From assembly GCF_030409315.1 (NCBI RefSeq), contig NZ_JAUFPS010000028.1, positions 186,001-250,000 on the forward strand: a stretch of DNA of 64,000 bases. Direction: 5' to 3'. Position 1 is the first letter of the stretch, and the number at the start of each line of letters is the position of its first letter. The DNA is from Mucilaginibacter flavus (lineage in GTDB: Bacteria; Bacteroidota; Bacteroidia; Sphingobacteriales; Sphingobacteriaceae). The notes beneath the pieces were generated by a model. It ran no database searches, was not told the origin of the DNA, and saw nothing but the letters and a program-made list of their open reading frames with translations. The position numbers were made by a program, and so were the translations under genes. Below, in pieces: positions 1-10,700 of this stretch.

Positions 1-3000
1 GAAGGGGTGTACATGATTAGCAGTATCAGCGAAAAATTTACCATTATTCAAAAGATGCATGAAGATGCATCGGGCAAAAGCCTCATGAGGTTTTACGGTA
101 TGTGCCAGGATAAAACCGGCGCGTTGTGGTTTGGCACCGACGGCGACGGCCTTTTTAAAACTGCGCCCGACGGCACCATCCTTAAACATTACTACGCCGA
201 TGGTCGTCCCGGCAGTTTAACCAATAACGCTATACTATCTGCCTGGTGCGATAGCGACAATAATCTTTGGTTTGGCACCTATGCCAAAGGATTGTTCAGG
301 TACGATAGCCATTCAGATTCGTTTATAAATTACAGCCATAAACCCGGCGATAGTAAAAGCCTTGGGGGGAATGATGTAAGAGTAATTTACCAGGATAAGC
401 GCAAAAACCTGTGGATAGGCACAAATGGCGGTGGAATAAGTCTTTTTGATCCGGTTAGTAAAACCTTCACCAATTATAACCCGGCAAACAGCGCTATAAA
501 CTCTGATGATGTAAGGGCTATAACAGAAGATACAAATGGTAATCTTTTTATAGGAACCTACGGCGGCGGATTGAATTATTTTAACGTAGAACACAAACAG
601 TTTACACGTTTTTTTGACGCTGCCCAACAAAAACGGTTTATGCCCGGGCAGGTAGTTTTTGCTGTTTATTTAGATGCCGTTAACAAGCTTTGGATAGGCA
701 CCGAAGGCGATGGCCTCATTATTTATAATCGTGATAAGCAAACCTACCAGCATTTTAACGAAAAAAATAAGCTGGCAAATAATACCATTTACGCGCTTCA
801 AAGTGCCGATAATCAATCGGTTTGGATGAGTACCAATAAGGGGCTGTCAAACATCGATCTGGATAAAAACATCGTATCTAATTTCGATCAGTCTGATGGT
901 TTGCAGGCCGGGCAGTTTAACGTGGGCTCGGTTATTTACGATAAGCAAAATCACGCCATGTATTTTGGCGGCACCGAGGGACTCAATGTTTTTAATCCTG
1001 ATAGGGTGAATAAAAGCTACTTTGAACCCAAGGTTATTATAACCGGTTTACAGATTTTTGGCAACCAGGTTGAAACGGGCGATCATGGTCACAATGTTCC
1101 CGTACTATCGCAGGCTTTAAACGAAGCTAAACAATTGGTTTTACAGCCAGATCAGGCTGTGTTTTCTATCCAGTACACCTCTTTAAACTATGCCTACCCC
1201 CAAAAAGGCGAGTTTGCCTACCAACTGGAAGGCCTGGATAAAACCTGGAACTATGTAGGTAACCAACGGTCGGCCACGTACAGGTATCTTGCCCCCGGCG
1301 ATTATACGTTTAGGGTTAAATGCTCAAACCAGGATGGCATTTGGTTTAATGATTACGCCACTTTACAAATTAAAATACTGCCGCCCTGGTACAAAACCTG
1401 GTGGGCTTACTTTTGCTACATTGCCGCCGGTGGCCTGCTCATTTACTATTATTTGCAATACCGGGCAAACCAGGCGCGGTTGAAATACGAAATACAATTA
1501 ACCCAGTTATCTGCTGAAAAAGATAAAGAACTTAACGAACGTAAATTGTCGTTCTTTACCAATGTTTCGCATGAGTTTCGTACGCCTTTAACCTTAATCA
1601 TCAACCCAATTAAAGAATTGCTGTATCATGAGCATGAAGTTGATACCAGTAGCCTGCACATTGTTTACCGCAATGCCAAACGCCTGTTAAGCCTGGTCGA
1701 CCAGTTGTTGTTATTCCGCAAAGCCGATTCGGATGCGGGCACCCTAACTATTTTTAGGCTTAACCTGGTGGAGTTGTGTAAAGAGGTTTTCCTGTGTTTT
1801 ACTTACCAGGCCAAAGCCAAGGGACTTCATTTTGAATTTATTTGCGCCGACCAGGATATTGAAGTATTTGTGGATAGGGAAAAGATAGAGATTGTACTTT
1901 TCAACCTGCTATCCAACGCGATTAAATTTACGCCAATGGGGGGCAGTGTAACGGTGGTGATCGGTCAGCAGGATAAGTTGGTAAACCTGGAGGTACTTGA
2001 TACGGGCCCTGGTATTAAGGCCGAAACAGAAGATAAGCTATACTCGCAGTTTTATCAGCAGGAAAACAGCAAAGGCCCGTCAACAGGGGGTTTTGGTATT
2101 GGTTTGTTCCTGGTTAAAAAGTTTATTGAAAGCCATTCGGGCACTATTCGTTATGAGGCTAACCCCGTTGGCGGTACCCGGTTTATTGTTACCTTGTTGA
2201 AGGGAACAGGGCATTTACAGAAAAACGTAATCTATGAGGATGACGCAACCAGCTCGGTAATATTGAAAGAACTGATTGAAACCGAGATTCCGGTAGCTGC
2301 TGAGGAAGAACAGGATAACTTACTTTTAGAAGATTTCGAAACGACGGCCGACTTAAAGTCCATCCTCATTATTGATGATAACAAAGACCTGCGCGAGTAC
2401 CTGAAACTTCTTTTTAAACCCGATTATAAGGTTTACTCGGCCGATAACGGTAGGGAAGGCCTATCTATCATTAAAGATGTACTGCCGGATATTGTGATTA
2501 GCGACGTAATGATGGACGAGATGACCGGTATTGAGCTTTGCGCCGCTATCCGGGATGATATCAGCATTAGCCATGTGCCCATTATTTTACTTACCTCCAG
2601 CGCCTCGCCCGAGGTTAAGCTGAAAGGCATTGAGGGCGGCGCCGATGATTACATCAGCAAACCATTTGACAAAGAAATTTTGAAAGCCCGGGTTGCCGGC
2701 ATTTTGCGTAATAAAAACAACCTGCAAAAGTATTTTTATAACGAGATCACCTTAAACGCCACCAATCAAAAAATACCTGCCGAGTATAAAACGTTCCTGG
2801 ATAATTGTATCAAAATTGTGGAGAAGCACCTGATGGACCCCGATTTTACCATCCAGACCCTCGCAGGCGAATTAGGTATTTCGCATTCATCGTTGTATAA
2901 AAAAATCAAGTTTATTTCGGGGCAGTCGGCCAGTGGTTTTATTCGGTTTATCAGGCTGCGTAAAGCCGCCGAAATACTGATCAATACCAGGCACAATATT

Positions 3001-3162
3001 TTTGAAACCTCGGGCCTGGTAGGTATTAATGATATCAAATATTTCAGAGAGCAGTTTAAAAAAGTATTCGGCATTAACCCATCGCAATACATGAAAAAAT
3101 ACCGCAAAAACCTGGCAGAAGATATGGTAACCAATGAGTTTACGGGGAAAACAAGGGTATAG
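1..3162 (+). CDS. Hybrid two-component system regulator (HTCS), 5' end outside window
   Basis: One-protein sensor-regulator that would sense a glycan breakdown product in the periplasm and control the neighbouring uptake locus. The frame is open through base 1, and the first codons (EGVYMISS) align with the interior of the complete paralogue at 28539, so roughly 345 N-terminal residues lie outside the window. In order the visible part has regulator-propeller repeats (FGTDGDG, IGTNGGG, IGTEGDG), a Y_Y_Y domain, one membrane helix near codons 465-490, a histidine kinase with the H-box SHEFRTPL (His at codon 524), an ATPase domain (FGIGLFLVKKF), a receiver (IIDDNKDLREY, phosphoacceptor Asp at codon 835) and a C-terminal AraC helix-turn-helix. 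It sits upstream of the FG-GAP, SusC and SusD genes of locus A, its likely targets. The family is certain; the ligand is unknown. Confidence 0.95.
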   Translation, partial: EGVYMISSISEKFTIIQKMHEDASGKSLMRFYGMCQDKTGALWFGTDGDGLFKTAPDGTILKHYYADGRPGSLTNNAILSAWCDSDNNLWFGTYAKGLFRYDSHSDSFINYSHKPGDSKSLGGNDVRVIYQDKRKNLWIGTNGGGISLFDPVSKTFTNYNPANSAINSDDVRAITEDTNGNLFIGTYGGGLNYFNVEHKQFTRFFDAAQQKRFMPGQVVFAVYLDAVNKLWIGTEGDGLIIYNRDKQTYQHFNEKNKLANNTIYALQSADNQSVWMSTNKGLSNIDLDKNIVSNFDQSDGLQAGQFNVGSVIYDKQNHAMYFGGTEGLNVFNPDRVNKSYFEPKVIITGLQIFGNQVETGDHGHNVPVLSQALNEAKQLVLQPDQAVFSIQYTSLNYAYPQKGEFAYQLEGLDKTWNYVGNQRSATYRYLAPGDYTFRVKCSNQDGIWFNDYATLQIKILPPWYKTWWAYFCYIAAGGLLIYYYLQYRANQARLKYEIQLTQLSAEKDKELNERKLSFFTNVSHEFRTPLTLIINPIKELLYHEHEVDTSSLHIVYRNAKRLLSLVDQLLLFRKADSDAGTLTIFRLNLVELCKEVFLCFTYQAKAKGLHFEFICADQDIEVFVDREKIEIVLFNLLSNAIKFTPMGGSVTVVIGQQDKLVNLEVLDTGPGIKAETEDKLYSQFYQQENSKGPSTGGFGIGLFLVKKFIESHSGTIRYEANPVGGTRFIVTLLKGTGHLQKNVIYEDDATSSVILKELIETEIPVAAEEEQDNLLLEDFETTADLKSILIIDDNKDLREYLKLLFKPDYKVYSADNGREGLSIIKDVLPDIVISDVMMDEMTGIELCAAIRDDISISHVPIILLTSSASPEVKLKGIEGGADDYISKPFDKEILKARVAGILRNKNNLQKYFYNEITLNATNQKIPAEYKTFLDNCIKIVEKHLMDPDFTIQTLAGELGISHSSLYKKIKFISGQSASGFIRFIRLRKAAEILINTRHNIFETSGLVGINDIKYFREQFKKVFGINPSQYMKKYRKNLAEDMVTNEFTGKTRV

Positions 3163-3228
3163 GCGTGGTGCTACTTTTCAAATCCCCTCTTGAGAGCTAA
3201 TGTGTCGATATCTTTTTTATAAAGAAAA

Positions 3229-3370
3229 TGTCATTTCGAACGAGCAAGCGAGGGGAAGAAGCGGGGTGCGAGGAGAAATCCTATACGATTTGCAAGATCG
3301 AATTTTCGCTTTTATAAGATTTCTCCTCACCTCCTGTGCGCAATCCTACTCCGGTTCGTTCGAAATGACA
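3229..3370. repeat. Intergenic inverted repeat (palindromic element)
   Basis: The outer arms TGTCATTTCGAACGA (3229-3243) and TCGTTCGAAATGACA (3356-3370) are perfect reverse complements of 15 bp. An inner pair, GAGGAGAAATC (3270-3280) and GATTTCTCCTC (3318-3328), is also perfect. The transcript could fold into a long stem with internal loops. It resembles the small non-coding palindromic repeats scattered in Bacteroidota genomes; no transposase is next to it. Confidence 0.75.
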
Positions 3371-3477
3371 ACGGGTTTTTATTTAGTTCCCATGTCCACG
3401 TTTTTGCGAGTTATTAATTTTTTTAAACTACATGGATTTTACAAACCCCAATCCCTTTTTTTCTCTCCCAAAACTTA

Positions 3478-3494
3478 TTTACCCCCTAAAATTG
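3478..3494 (+). promoter_or_regulatory. C-rich motif, possible HTCS operator
   Basis: TTTACCCCCTAAAATTG matches the site at 32994-33010 (ATTACCCCCTTTAGTTG) at 13 of 17 positions. It also shares the TTTACCCC core with the sites at 7566 and 33373. It lies upstream of the FG-GAP/UnbV gene. A role as regulator binding site is inference. Confidence 0.3.
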
Positions 3495-3884
3495 ATGGAT
3501 TACTACCGCATTGAAATTCATTGCCAGCAATACTTTTGTATCAAGGATTAATTTTTATTTGGTCCAAACTTCGCATTTGATTTAAAATTGGTAAAAATGG
3601 CTGTTCGGGCGCCCGCCTGTCAGCCATTTGCTTTTTTAACCAATAGTAGGGTAATGCCCTAAAGTAGTTTAATAATGTAGAGGCGTATATTGGTGTCTTC
3701 CGCCAGCAAACCTGATACCTATCAAAATTTAAACGCCCGCTCATGAATTTTACCAATCCGTCCCTTATTTTTTAATGATTTGGCCCTCTATGCTATAAAT
3801 TAGTAGTACTACCTTGCCTTACCAATTTTAGCTCAAAAAAACCAATCAGGCCATAGGTGTAATAACCAACCGGCAAATCAAATT

Positions 3885-6800
3885 ATGAAACCGCAGTTTA
3901 CGGAAGGTGCCCGCTTACCCATATTGTTAAGCAATGTTGTTGCTCTGTTTTGTTTGTTGTGCCTGGCATCGTGTCAAAATAATACTGCCGGTAAACAGAC
4001 GGGAGAGCCCTTGTTTAAAAAATTAGATAGCACCCAAACCCACATAGGCTTTGTTAACCAGCTCGACGAAGGGCTGAACACCAACGTACTGGTATACGAG
4101 TATTTTTACAACGGCGGCGGCGTAGCCATTGGCGATTTTAATAACGATGGTTTGCAGGATGTTTATTTTACCGGTAACATGATAGCTAATAAAATGTACC
4201 TCAATAAAGGCAAAATGCAATTTGAGGATATTACCGATAAGGCAGGTGTGGCGGGCCGACCAGGGCCATGGAAAACCAGCGCTACCGTAGCCGATGTAAA
4301 CGGTGATGGCTTACCCGATCTCTATTTATGCTACTCCGGCAAATTAAGACCTGAGAAACGGGTAAACCAGTTACTCATTAACCAGGGTAATGACGCGCAG
4401 GGTATCCCGCAGTTTAAAGATATGACGGAGGCTTATGGCCTTAACTTTTCATCATACACCACACAGGGTTACTTTTTTGATTACGACCAAGATGGCGATT
4501 TGGATTTGCTGCTGGTAAATCATAGTCCCGAAAGGTTGAACAATGTTGATGTTAACGCCTTGAAAGATTTGGTGAAAACAAAAGACCCTGAGCGGGGATC
4601 GAGATTATTGCGTAACGATAATGGTCGTTTTACTGACGTTACCCAACAGGCTGGGATAGAAAATGGAACCGTATCATACGGACTTGCCGCAGGCATTGCC
4701 GATGTAAATAACGACGGCTGGCCTGATATTTACCTGGATAACGATTACAGTATCCCCGATAAACTGTACATCAACAACAAAAACGGCACTTTTACCGATG
4801 AGCTAAAACAGATGGTTGGCCACACTTCCTTTTACTCCATGGGGAACGAGATAAGCGATATCAACAACGATGGCAAGCCAGATATTTTTACGTTAGATAT
4901 GCTGCCCGAAGATAATCACCGTCAAAAGCTGCTGATGGGTACCGATAACTACGAGTTTTTTAACATGAATGTTAAAGCCGGCTTTTACTACCAGTACATG
5001 CGCAATATGCTGCACCTTAATAATGGCAACGGTACGTTTAGCGAAGTTGGGCAGCTTGCCGGTATCTCTAATACCGATTGGAGCTGGGCGCCACTCTTTG
5101 CCGATTATGATAACGATGGCTGGAAAGATCTTTTTGTATCTAACGGCTTTTTACGTGATTATACCAATATGGACTTTTTAAAGTACATGGGCGATAATCT
5201 GCAAAACCGCGCCGTGGTACGTGAAGATTTGCTGAACCTGGTTAAACAGATGCCTGCATCTAAAGTAAAAAACTACCTGTTTAAAAATAAAGGAGGCTTT
5301 ACTTTCCAGGATGTATCGGCCCAATGGGGTATTGATGAGCCATCAAACAGCAACGGCAGCGCCTATGCCGATCTGGACAACGATGGCGACCTTGATCTGA
5401 TTGTAAATAACGTAAATGAACCCGCATCGATATTTGAAAACAAAACCAGCGGAAACCATTACCTCGATGTTAAACTAAAAGGAGCCGGTAAAAATACCGA
5501 TGGCATTGGTGCTACGGTGACGCTATATGCAGGTGATAAACAGCAAACCATTCAGCAAATGCCTGCGCGCGGTTATCAATCATGCGTTACAACGGTGGTG
5601 CATTTTGGCTTGGGGAAAAATAAATTGGTTGATTCTGTAAAAGTGCAATGGGCATTGGGAAAAACGCAAGTGATTAAAAAGCCGGCTACGGATCATGTGC
5701 TAACGGTAACAGAGGCAAGGGCTATTGAAAATACCAAACCACAGGCGTTACAGAAAACTATTTATAGTAAAGTGGCCAGTCCGCTTAATTATAGCCAGCC
5801 TGTTACCAACGTGAACGATTTTAAACGCCAGCCGCTGTTGGTTAACCCGATATCGTTTTCGGGGCCGCATGTGGTGAAGGCCGATGTAAATAAAGATGGC
5901 CTTGAGGATGTTTTTGTTGGTGGTGGCAGCGGGCAGACCTCAGCTCTTTTTTTACAGCAAGCTAACGGGAGTTTTGTAAAGAAAAATCAACCCGCGTTTC
6001 AAAAAAGTAGTACGAAGGCTGAGGTCATCCCTTTGTTTTTTGATGCCAACAATGATGGTTACCCCGATTTGTTTTGCGCATCTGGTGGCTACCATAATTT
6101 ACAACCCGGCGATGTTTCCCTTGCCGATGAGTTATATTTAAATGATAAGCATGGCAATTTTACTAAAGCAGATAATGCGGTGCCTGCTTTGTACACCAGT
6201 AAAAGCTGTGTAAAAGCAGCCGATATTAATGGCGATGGCTTTCCCGATCTGTTCATCGGCGGCAGGGTGGTGCCGGGGCGATATCCCGAAACGCCGCAAA
6301 GCTATTTATTGGTAAACGACGGAAAAGGACATTTTAAAGATGCAACACAACAATATCTGCCCCAGTTAAAAAACCTGGGCATGGTTACCGATGTGGCATG
6401 GATAGATATGAATGGCGATAGCCGCCCCGACTTGATTGTGGTTGGCGAATGGATGCCCGTAACTATCTTTATTAATAATAACGGGCATTTTGAAAACCAA
6501 ACGGCAAAATACCTATCTAAACAATACAGCGGTTGGTGGAACTGTATTACTGTGGGCGATTTTAATCATGACGGACACCCCGATTTTATTTTAGGCAACC
6601 AGGGCACCAACACGCAATGTAAGATGAGCGATAAAGAACCTGCCGAAATGTACTTTAAAGATTTTGATAACAACGGTGCCGTTGATCCTATCCTGTGCTT
6701 TTACATTCAGCATAAAAGCTACCCCTATGTTACGCGCGATGAGTTACTGGAACAGATCAGTATGATGCGCCCCCGCTTTACCGATTATAAATCATATGCC

Positions 6801-7229
6801 GACGCCACTATTAACGAAGTTTTTACCCCCGCCGAGATGCAGGGAGCAGGCCATTTAACAGCCAACACTTTAGCTACAACTTATTTCTTAAGCGATAAAT
6901 CGGGCAAACTGCATGAAGCGCAATTGCCGCTTGAAGCCCAGTTTTCGCCTGTATTCACCATAACATCTTTAGATTATGACCATGATGGCATTACCGATCT
7001 GTTACTATGTGGTAACATTAGCCAGGCCAGGCTGCGCTTTGGTAAATCCGACGCGAATTATGGCTTGTTGCTAAGGGGAGCAAAGAACGGGAGCTTTACG
7101 GCGGTTAGTCAGCAGGTATCCGGCTTTAAACTTACCGGCGATGTACGGAGCGTTACGCCGGTAGGTAGCAAACTGCTCATCGGCATTAATCAACAACCCA
7201 TACAGGCCTATCAATTGATCAGCAGGTAA
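3885..7229 (+). CDS. FG-GAP/VCBS repeat lipoprotein with UnbV (ASPIC) domain
   Basis: Large predicted surface lipoprotein of 1114 residues; its function is not known. It begins with a lipoprotein signal peptide ending LASC (Cys at about residue 30). Fourteen Ca-binding-like FG-GAP motifs of the form DxNxDGxxD can be read, for example GDFNNDGLQD, ADVNGDGLPD, FDYDQDGDLD, SDINNDGKPD and GDFNHDGHPD. These suggest two beta-propellers. Between them, near residues 523-610, is an ASPIC/UnbV domain (GIGATVTLYAG, MPARGYQS, HFGLG). Such proteins commonly sit beside SusC/SusD genes in Bacteroidota. Here it lies between the HTCS and susC, and a close paralogue occupies locus B (38671). A plausible role is glycan or glycoprotein binding at the cell surface. 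The ATG choice is supported by the signal peptide directly after it. Confidence 0.9.
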   Translation: MKPQFTEGARLPILLSNVVALFCLLCLASCQNNTAGKQTGEPLFKKLDSTQTHIGFVNQLDEGLNTNVLVYEYFYNGGGVAIGDFNNDGLQDVYFTGNMIANKMYLNKGKMQFEDITDKAGVAGRPGPWKTSATVADVNGDGLPDLYLCYSGKLRPEKRVNQLLINQGNDAQGIPQFKDMTEAYGLNFSSYTTQGYFFDYDQDGDLDLLLVNHSPERLNNVDVNALKDLVKTKDPERGSRLLRNDNGRFTDVTQQAGIENGTVSYGLAAGIADVNNDGWPDIYLDNDYSIPDKLYINNKNGTFTDELKQMVGHTSFYSMGNEISDINNDGKPDIFTLDMLPEDNHRQKLLMGTDNYEFFNMNVKAGFYYQYMRNMLHLNNGNGTFSEVGQLAGISNTDWSWAPLFADYDNDGWKDLFVSNGFLRDYTNMDFLKYMGDNLQNRAVVREDLLNLVKQMPASKVKNYLFKNKGGFTFQDVSAQWGIDEPSNSNGSAYADLDNDGDLDLIVNNVNEPASIFENKTSGNHYLDVKLKGAGKNTDGIGATVTLYAGDKQQTIQQMPARGYQSCVTTVVHFGLGKNKLVDSVKVQWALGKTQVIKKPATDHVLTVTEARAIENTKPQALQKTIYSKVASPLNYSQPVTNVNDFKRQPLLVNPISFSGPHVVKADVNKDGLEDVFVGGGSGQTSALFLQQANGSFVKKNQPAFQKSSTKAEVIPLFFDANNDGYPDLFCASGGYHNLQPGDVSLADELYLNDKHGNFTKADNAVPALYTSKSCVKAADINGDGFPDLFIGGRVVPGRYPETPQSYLLVNDGKGHFKDATQQYLPQLKNLGMVTDVAWIDMNGDSRPDLIVVGEWMPVTIFINNNGHFENQTAKYLSKQYSGWWNCITVGDFNHDGHPDFILGNQGTNTQCKMSDKEPAEMYFKDFDNNGAVDPILCFYIQHKSYPYVTRDELLEQISMMRPRFTDYKSYADATINEVFTPAEMQGAGHLTANTLATTYFLSDKSGKLHEAQLPLEAQFSPVFTITSLDYDHDGITDLLLCGNISQARLRFGKSDANYGLLLRGAKNGSFTAVSQQVSGFKLTGDVRSVTPVGSKLLIGINQQPIQAYQLISR

Positions 7230-7258
7230 AAATTACCAATGAGGACAATCAAGTCTTA

Positions 7259-7312
7259 GCCTATCGAAGAATCGTGCGCGTAAGGTCTTTGCCCGAGTGC
7301 TTCGACGGGATA
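7259..7312. repeat. Degenerate intergenic repeat, inverted relative to 54.5 kb copies
   Basis: The segment from CTATCGAAG to GCTTCGACGGG follows the reverse complement of the repeat units at 54541 and 54635 along its length, including the central TTTGCCCGAGTG part. There are several mismatches, so it looks like an old copy. Confidence 0.55.
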
Positions 7313-7336
7313 TCTGTGACAAGTTATAAAGCGGAA

Positions 7337-7428
7337 GTCATGTTGAACCTGTTTCAGCACCCCACAGGACAGGTAACACACATGAAGTCTACTTAGCATA
7401 TGGGGTGCCGAAACAAGTTCGGCATGAC
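7337..7428. repeat. Imperfect inverted repeat
   Basis: Arms start at GTCATGTTGAAC and end at GTTCGGCATGAC. The inner parts GTTTCAGCACCCCA and TGGGGTGCCGAAAC also pair with one mismatch. It is the same general class of non-coding palindromic element as at 3229 and 58523, but a different sequence. Confidence 0.6.
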
Positions 7429-7565
7429 GGAAAGGTTGAAAGCGATTGCTGTTCCCTATTTTACCACTATCCTATTTTATAACTCCACACCCCACTTCTT
7501 CATTATTGCTATCTCTAAAATCAAAAAAGGTCGTTTTTGCCTCCTTTTAGCTATAAAAATACCTT

Positions 7566-7582
7566 TTTACCCCTTTTTTTAT
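7566..7582 (+). promoter_or_regulatory. C-rich motif upstream of susC A, possible HTCS operator
   Basis: TTTACCCCTTTTTTTAT matches TTTACCCCTTCTGTTAT, found upstream of susC B (33373-33389), at 15 of 17 positions. It ends 164 bp before the susC start codon. Its shared position before two paralogous operons suggests a common regulator site; this is inference. Confidence 0.4.
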
Positions 7583-7746
7583 GAGGATTAACCACCCTTC
7601 GGATGCTAAGTTTTCTTCGACATTAGCCTTCATAAACCAAATATCTGCACGCCAATTATTGTTTACTGTAACCAATCTACGGATTATTTCTGTGGCAATG
7701 GCGGCGCGCCGGTACGACCAATTTATTAACCGAAAATTTCAAAAAC

Positions 7747-10700
7747 ATGAGAAAAAATTTACTGAAAGAATTTTCACCACATGGCAGCGCCAAAATGGCG
7801 CTTGGTATGTTGCTTGTTGCCACCATCCCGCTTTCATCCCCCGCGATGGCCAAAACAATGCGCAACGGCATCATTGTAAAAAGCGCCAATAGCGCCGATA
7901 TTACTGTAACAGGTACAGTAACCGACGAAAAGGGCGAACCTTTACCGGGGGTATCAATCTCTATAAAAGGCACTACCCAGGGCACCATATCTGATGTTAA
8001 AGGTAAATACTCCATTACCGTAAAAGATCAAAACGCGTACCTGGTATATACCTTTATTGGCTACACAACACAGGAAGTTGCCGTAAACGGAAAGTCAACC
8101 ATCAACATACAATTAGGCGGTGATTCTAAATCGCTTAACGAGGTTGTGGTTGTAGGTTACGGTACGCAAAAGAAAGCTACTTTAACAGGCTCTATATCGC
8201 AGGTTAAAGGATCTGAGCTGGTAAAAAGCCCGGCACCAAACGTATCAAACGCGTTGGCTGGCCGTATCCCGGGTGTTATTGTTAACAACCGTAGCGGCGA
8301 ACCTGGTTACGACGGTTCAAACATTACTGTACGTGGTTTGGCTACCACAGGCAGTAACAACGTGCTGATTGTTGTTGATGGTGTACCCGGGCAGATTGGT
8401 GGTTTAGAAAGGCTCGATCCGAATGATATCGAAAGCATGTCGGTATTAAAAGACGCGTCTGCAGCTATTTATGGTAACAGGGCGGCAAACGGTGTTATCT
8501 TAATTACCACCAAACGCGGTAAAACAGGTAAGCCAACCATCAATTACAGCTTTAACCAGGGCTTTAGCTCGCCAACCCGTTTGCCTAAAATGGCCGACGC
8601 AGCAACCTACGCCCAGATCATGAACGAGATCAGTCTTGATTCAAACCCTACCGGTGGCTCAAATCAGTCATACTCGGCAGATCAGATCCAGAAATTCAAG
8701 GATGGGTCTGATCCCCTAAACTACCCTAATACCAATTGGGAAAAACAAGCTTTAAAAGGCACCGCATTACAAAACCAGCACAGCTTATCAGTTGCCGGTG
8801 GTAGTGATGATGTAAAATACTTTGTATCGTTGGGTACTGTTTACCAGGATGGTTTGTACAAAAACGGTGTTACCAAATATCACCAGTACAATTTCCGCTC
8901 AAACATTGATGCGAATGTTACCAAACGTTTAAAAGTAGGATTGTCATTGTCTGGCCGTGAAGAAGACAGGCAGTTTCCTCAAATTGGCGCAGGCGATGTG
9001 TTCCGTTCTGTTTACCGCGCAAAACCTATTGTTGGTGCCTACTATCCTAACGGATTACCAACAACAGGTATCGAAAATACAAATCCTGCTGTAGCGGTAA
9101 CCGATATTGGTGGTGTTAACAACAACCCTACCCAGGTTTTTAATGGTATATTAAAAGGCAGCTATGCTTTGCCGGGTATTGAAGGCTTATCATTGGATGG
9201 TTTCTTCTCTATTGATAAATCGTATAATTTTGATAAAAACTTCAGCAAGCCATACATCCTGTATAGCTATGATCCTTCGGCCCAAACTTATAACAAGGTT
9301 GTAGTTGGTGGTAATAACAATGCCGCCACCTTGTTTGAGTCGCAAACCAACCAGGCATTAATCACCTCAAACATCAAATTAAACTACGCCCGTAAATTTG
9401 GCGCGCATGATATTAACGCGTTTGTAGGTTATGAGCAAAGCAAAAACCACCTGGAGTATTTTGATGCTACCCGTTACAATTACCTGTCATCGCAGTTGCC
9501 AGAGTTATCACAAGGCGGCAGCGCTGCTACTGACTATCTGAACTCGGGTTACAGCTCAAACTACAACCGTCGTAGCGTTATCAGCCGTTTAGCTTACGCT
9601 TATGATGAAAAATATTTATTTGAAGGCCAATTACGTGCAGATGCCAGCTCTATATTTCCATCTGGCAAACAATGGGGTTATTTCCCGTCTGCATCAGTAG
9701 GATGGAGGATTTCAAAAGAAGACTGGTTTAAAAGCAGCGTTAGCTTTGTTGACGATTTGAAGCTGCGTGCATCATACGGTTCATTAGGTAACGATAATGT
9801 AAACGGTTTCCAGTATTTTGATAACTACGTTTTGGTAAACAATGGCTTTGTAGCCAGCGTGCCGGGTAGTGGTTCAAATACTATTCAGCCAAACGTTAAC
9901 CTGGTAAAGTTAGCTAACCCGAATATTACCTGGGAAACAGCCCGGAAACTGGATGTCGGTTTTAACGCTACCTTCCTGCACGATTTTAGTGTTGAGGCTA
10001 TTTACTTCCAGCAAAAAAGGTCAAGCATCCTTGCTACACGTAACGCGTCACTTCCTGGTTCATCAGGTATCGTAAACCCTTACGGTTCAGACCCGCTTGT
10101 ACCATCAGAAAACATTGGTAAAGTTAACAGCGCCGGTTTTGAGGGTACTTTAGCCTACAACCATTCATCAGCTGGCTTTAGCTGGGGAGTAAGCGGTAAC
10201 TTCACTTACGCGAAAAGCAAAATCGTATTTATTGACGAGGCCGTGGGCACTTTAGCTTATCAGCGCCAAACCGGAAGACCATTAGGTACTTCACTATTGT
10301 ACAATGCCATAGGCATTTTCCGCACCCAGGCCGATCTTGACGCTTACCCACACGTACCGGGCGCTAAAGTTGGCGATTTAAAATACCTTGATTACAACGG
10401 CGATGGTAAAATTACTGCCGACGACCAAACCCGTACCAAATACGGCAACATTCCGCAAATTACTTACGGTGTGGGATTAAACGCCGGTTATAAAGGTTTT
10501 GATCTTTCGGTATTATTTGCCGGTCAGGCCGAAGTTAGCCAGTACGTATTGCCAGAATCGGGCAGCATCGGTAACTTTTACAGCAGCTGGGCCGATAACC
10601 GTTTTAGCGCTACCAATACCAGCGGCACGTATCCACGTGTAACCGACCGTGCATCAAACGCCATTAGCGGTGGCCAGTATAACAATACCTTCTGGTTAAA

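Larger units (their letters stand above)
3163..3884. other. Intergenic region, 722 bp, with palindromic repeat and candidate operator
   Basis: No credible coding sequence is seen. The region holds a long inverted repeat (3229-3370) and a C-rich motif at 3478-3494 that resembles motifs upstream of both susC genes. The rest is A/T-rich leader for the FG-GAP gene. Short open frames here lack homology and coincide with the palindrome. Confidence 0.6.
7230..7746. other. Intergenic region, 517 bp, upstream of susC A
   Basis: This stretch carries a degenerate copy of the repeat seen twice at 54.5 kb (about 7259-7312), a second inverted repeat (7337-7428) and a C-rich motif at 7566-7582. No credible coding sequence is seen. 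It should contain the promoter and leader of the susC-susD-hydrolase operon. Confidence 0.55.

Noticed and set aside
3200..3514. 104-codon plus-strand frame after the first HTCS
   Set aside because: It is built mostly of the palindromic repeat and has no recognisable protein features.
7581..7892. 103-codon plus-strand frame overlapping the start of susC A
   Set aside because: It runs out of frame into the susC signal peptide region; the susC start is strongly supported.
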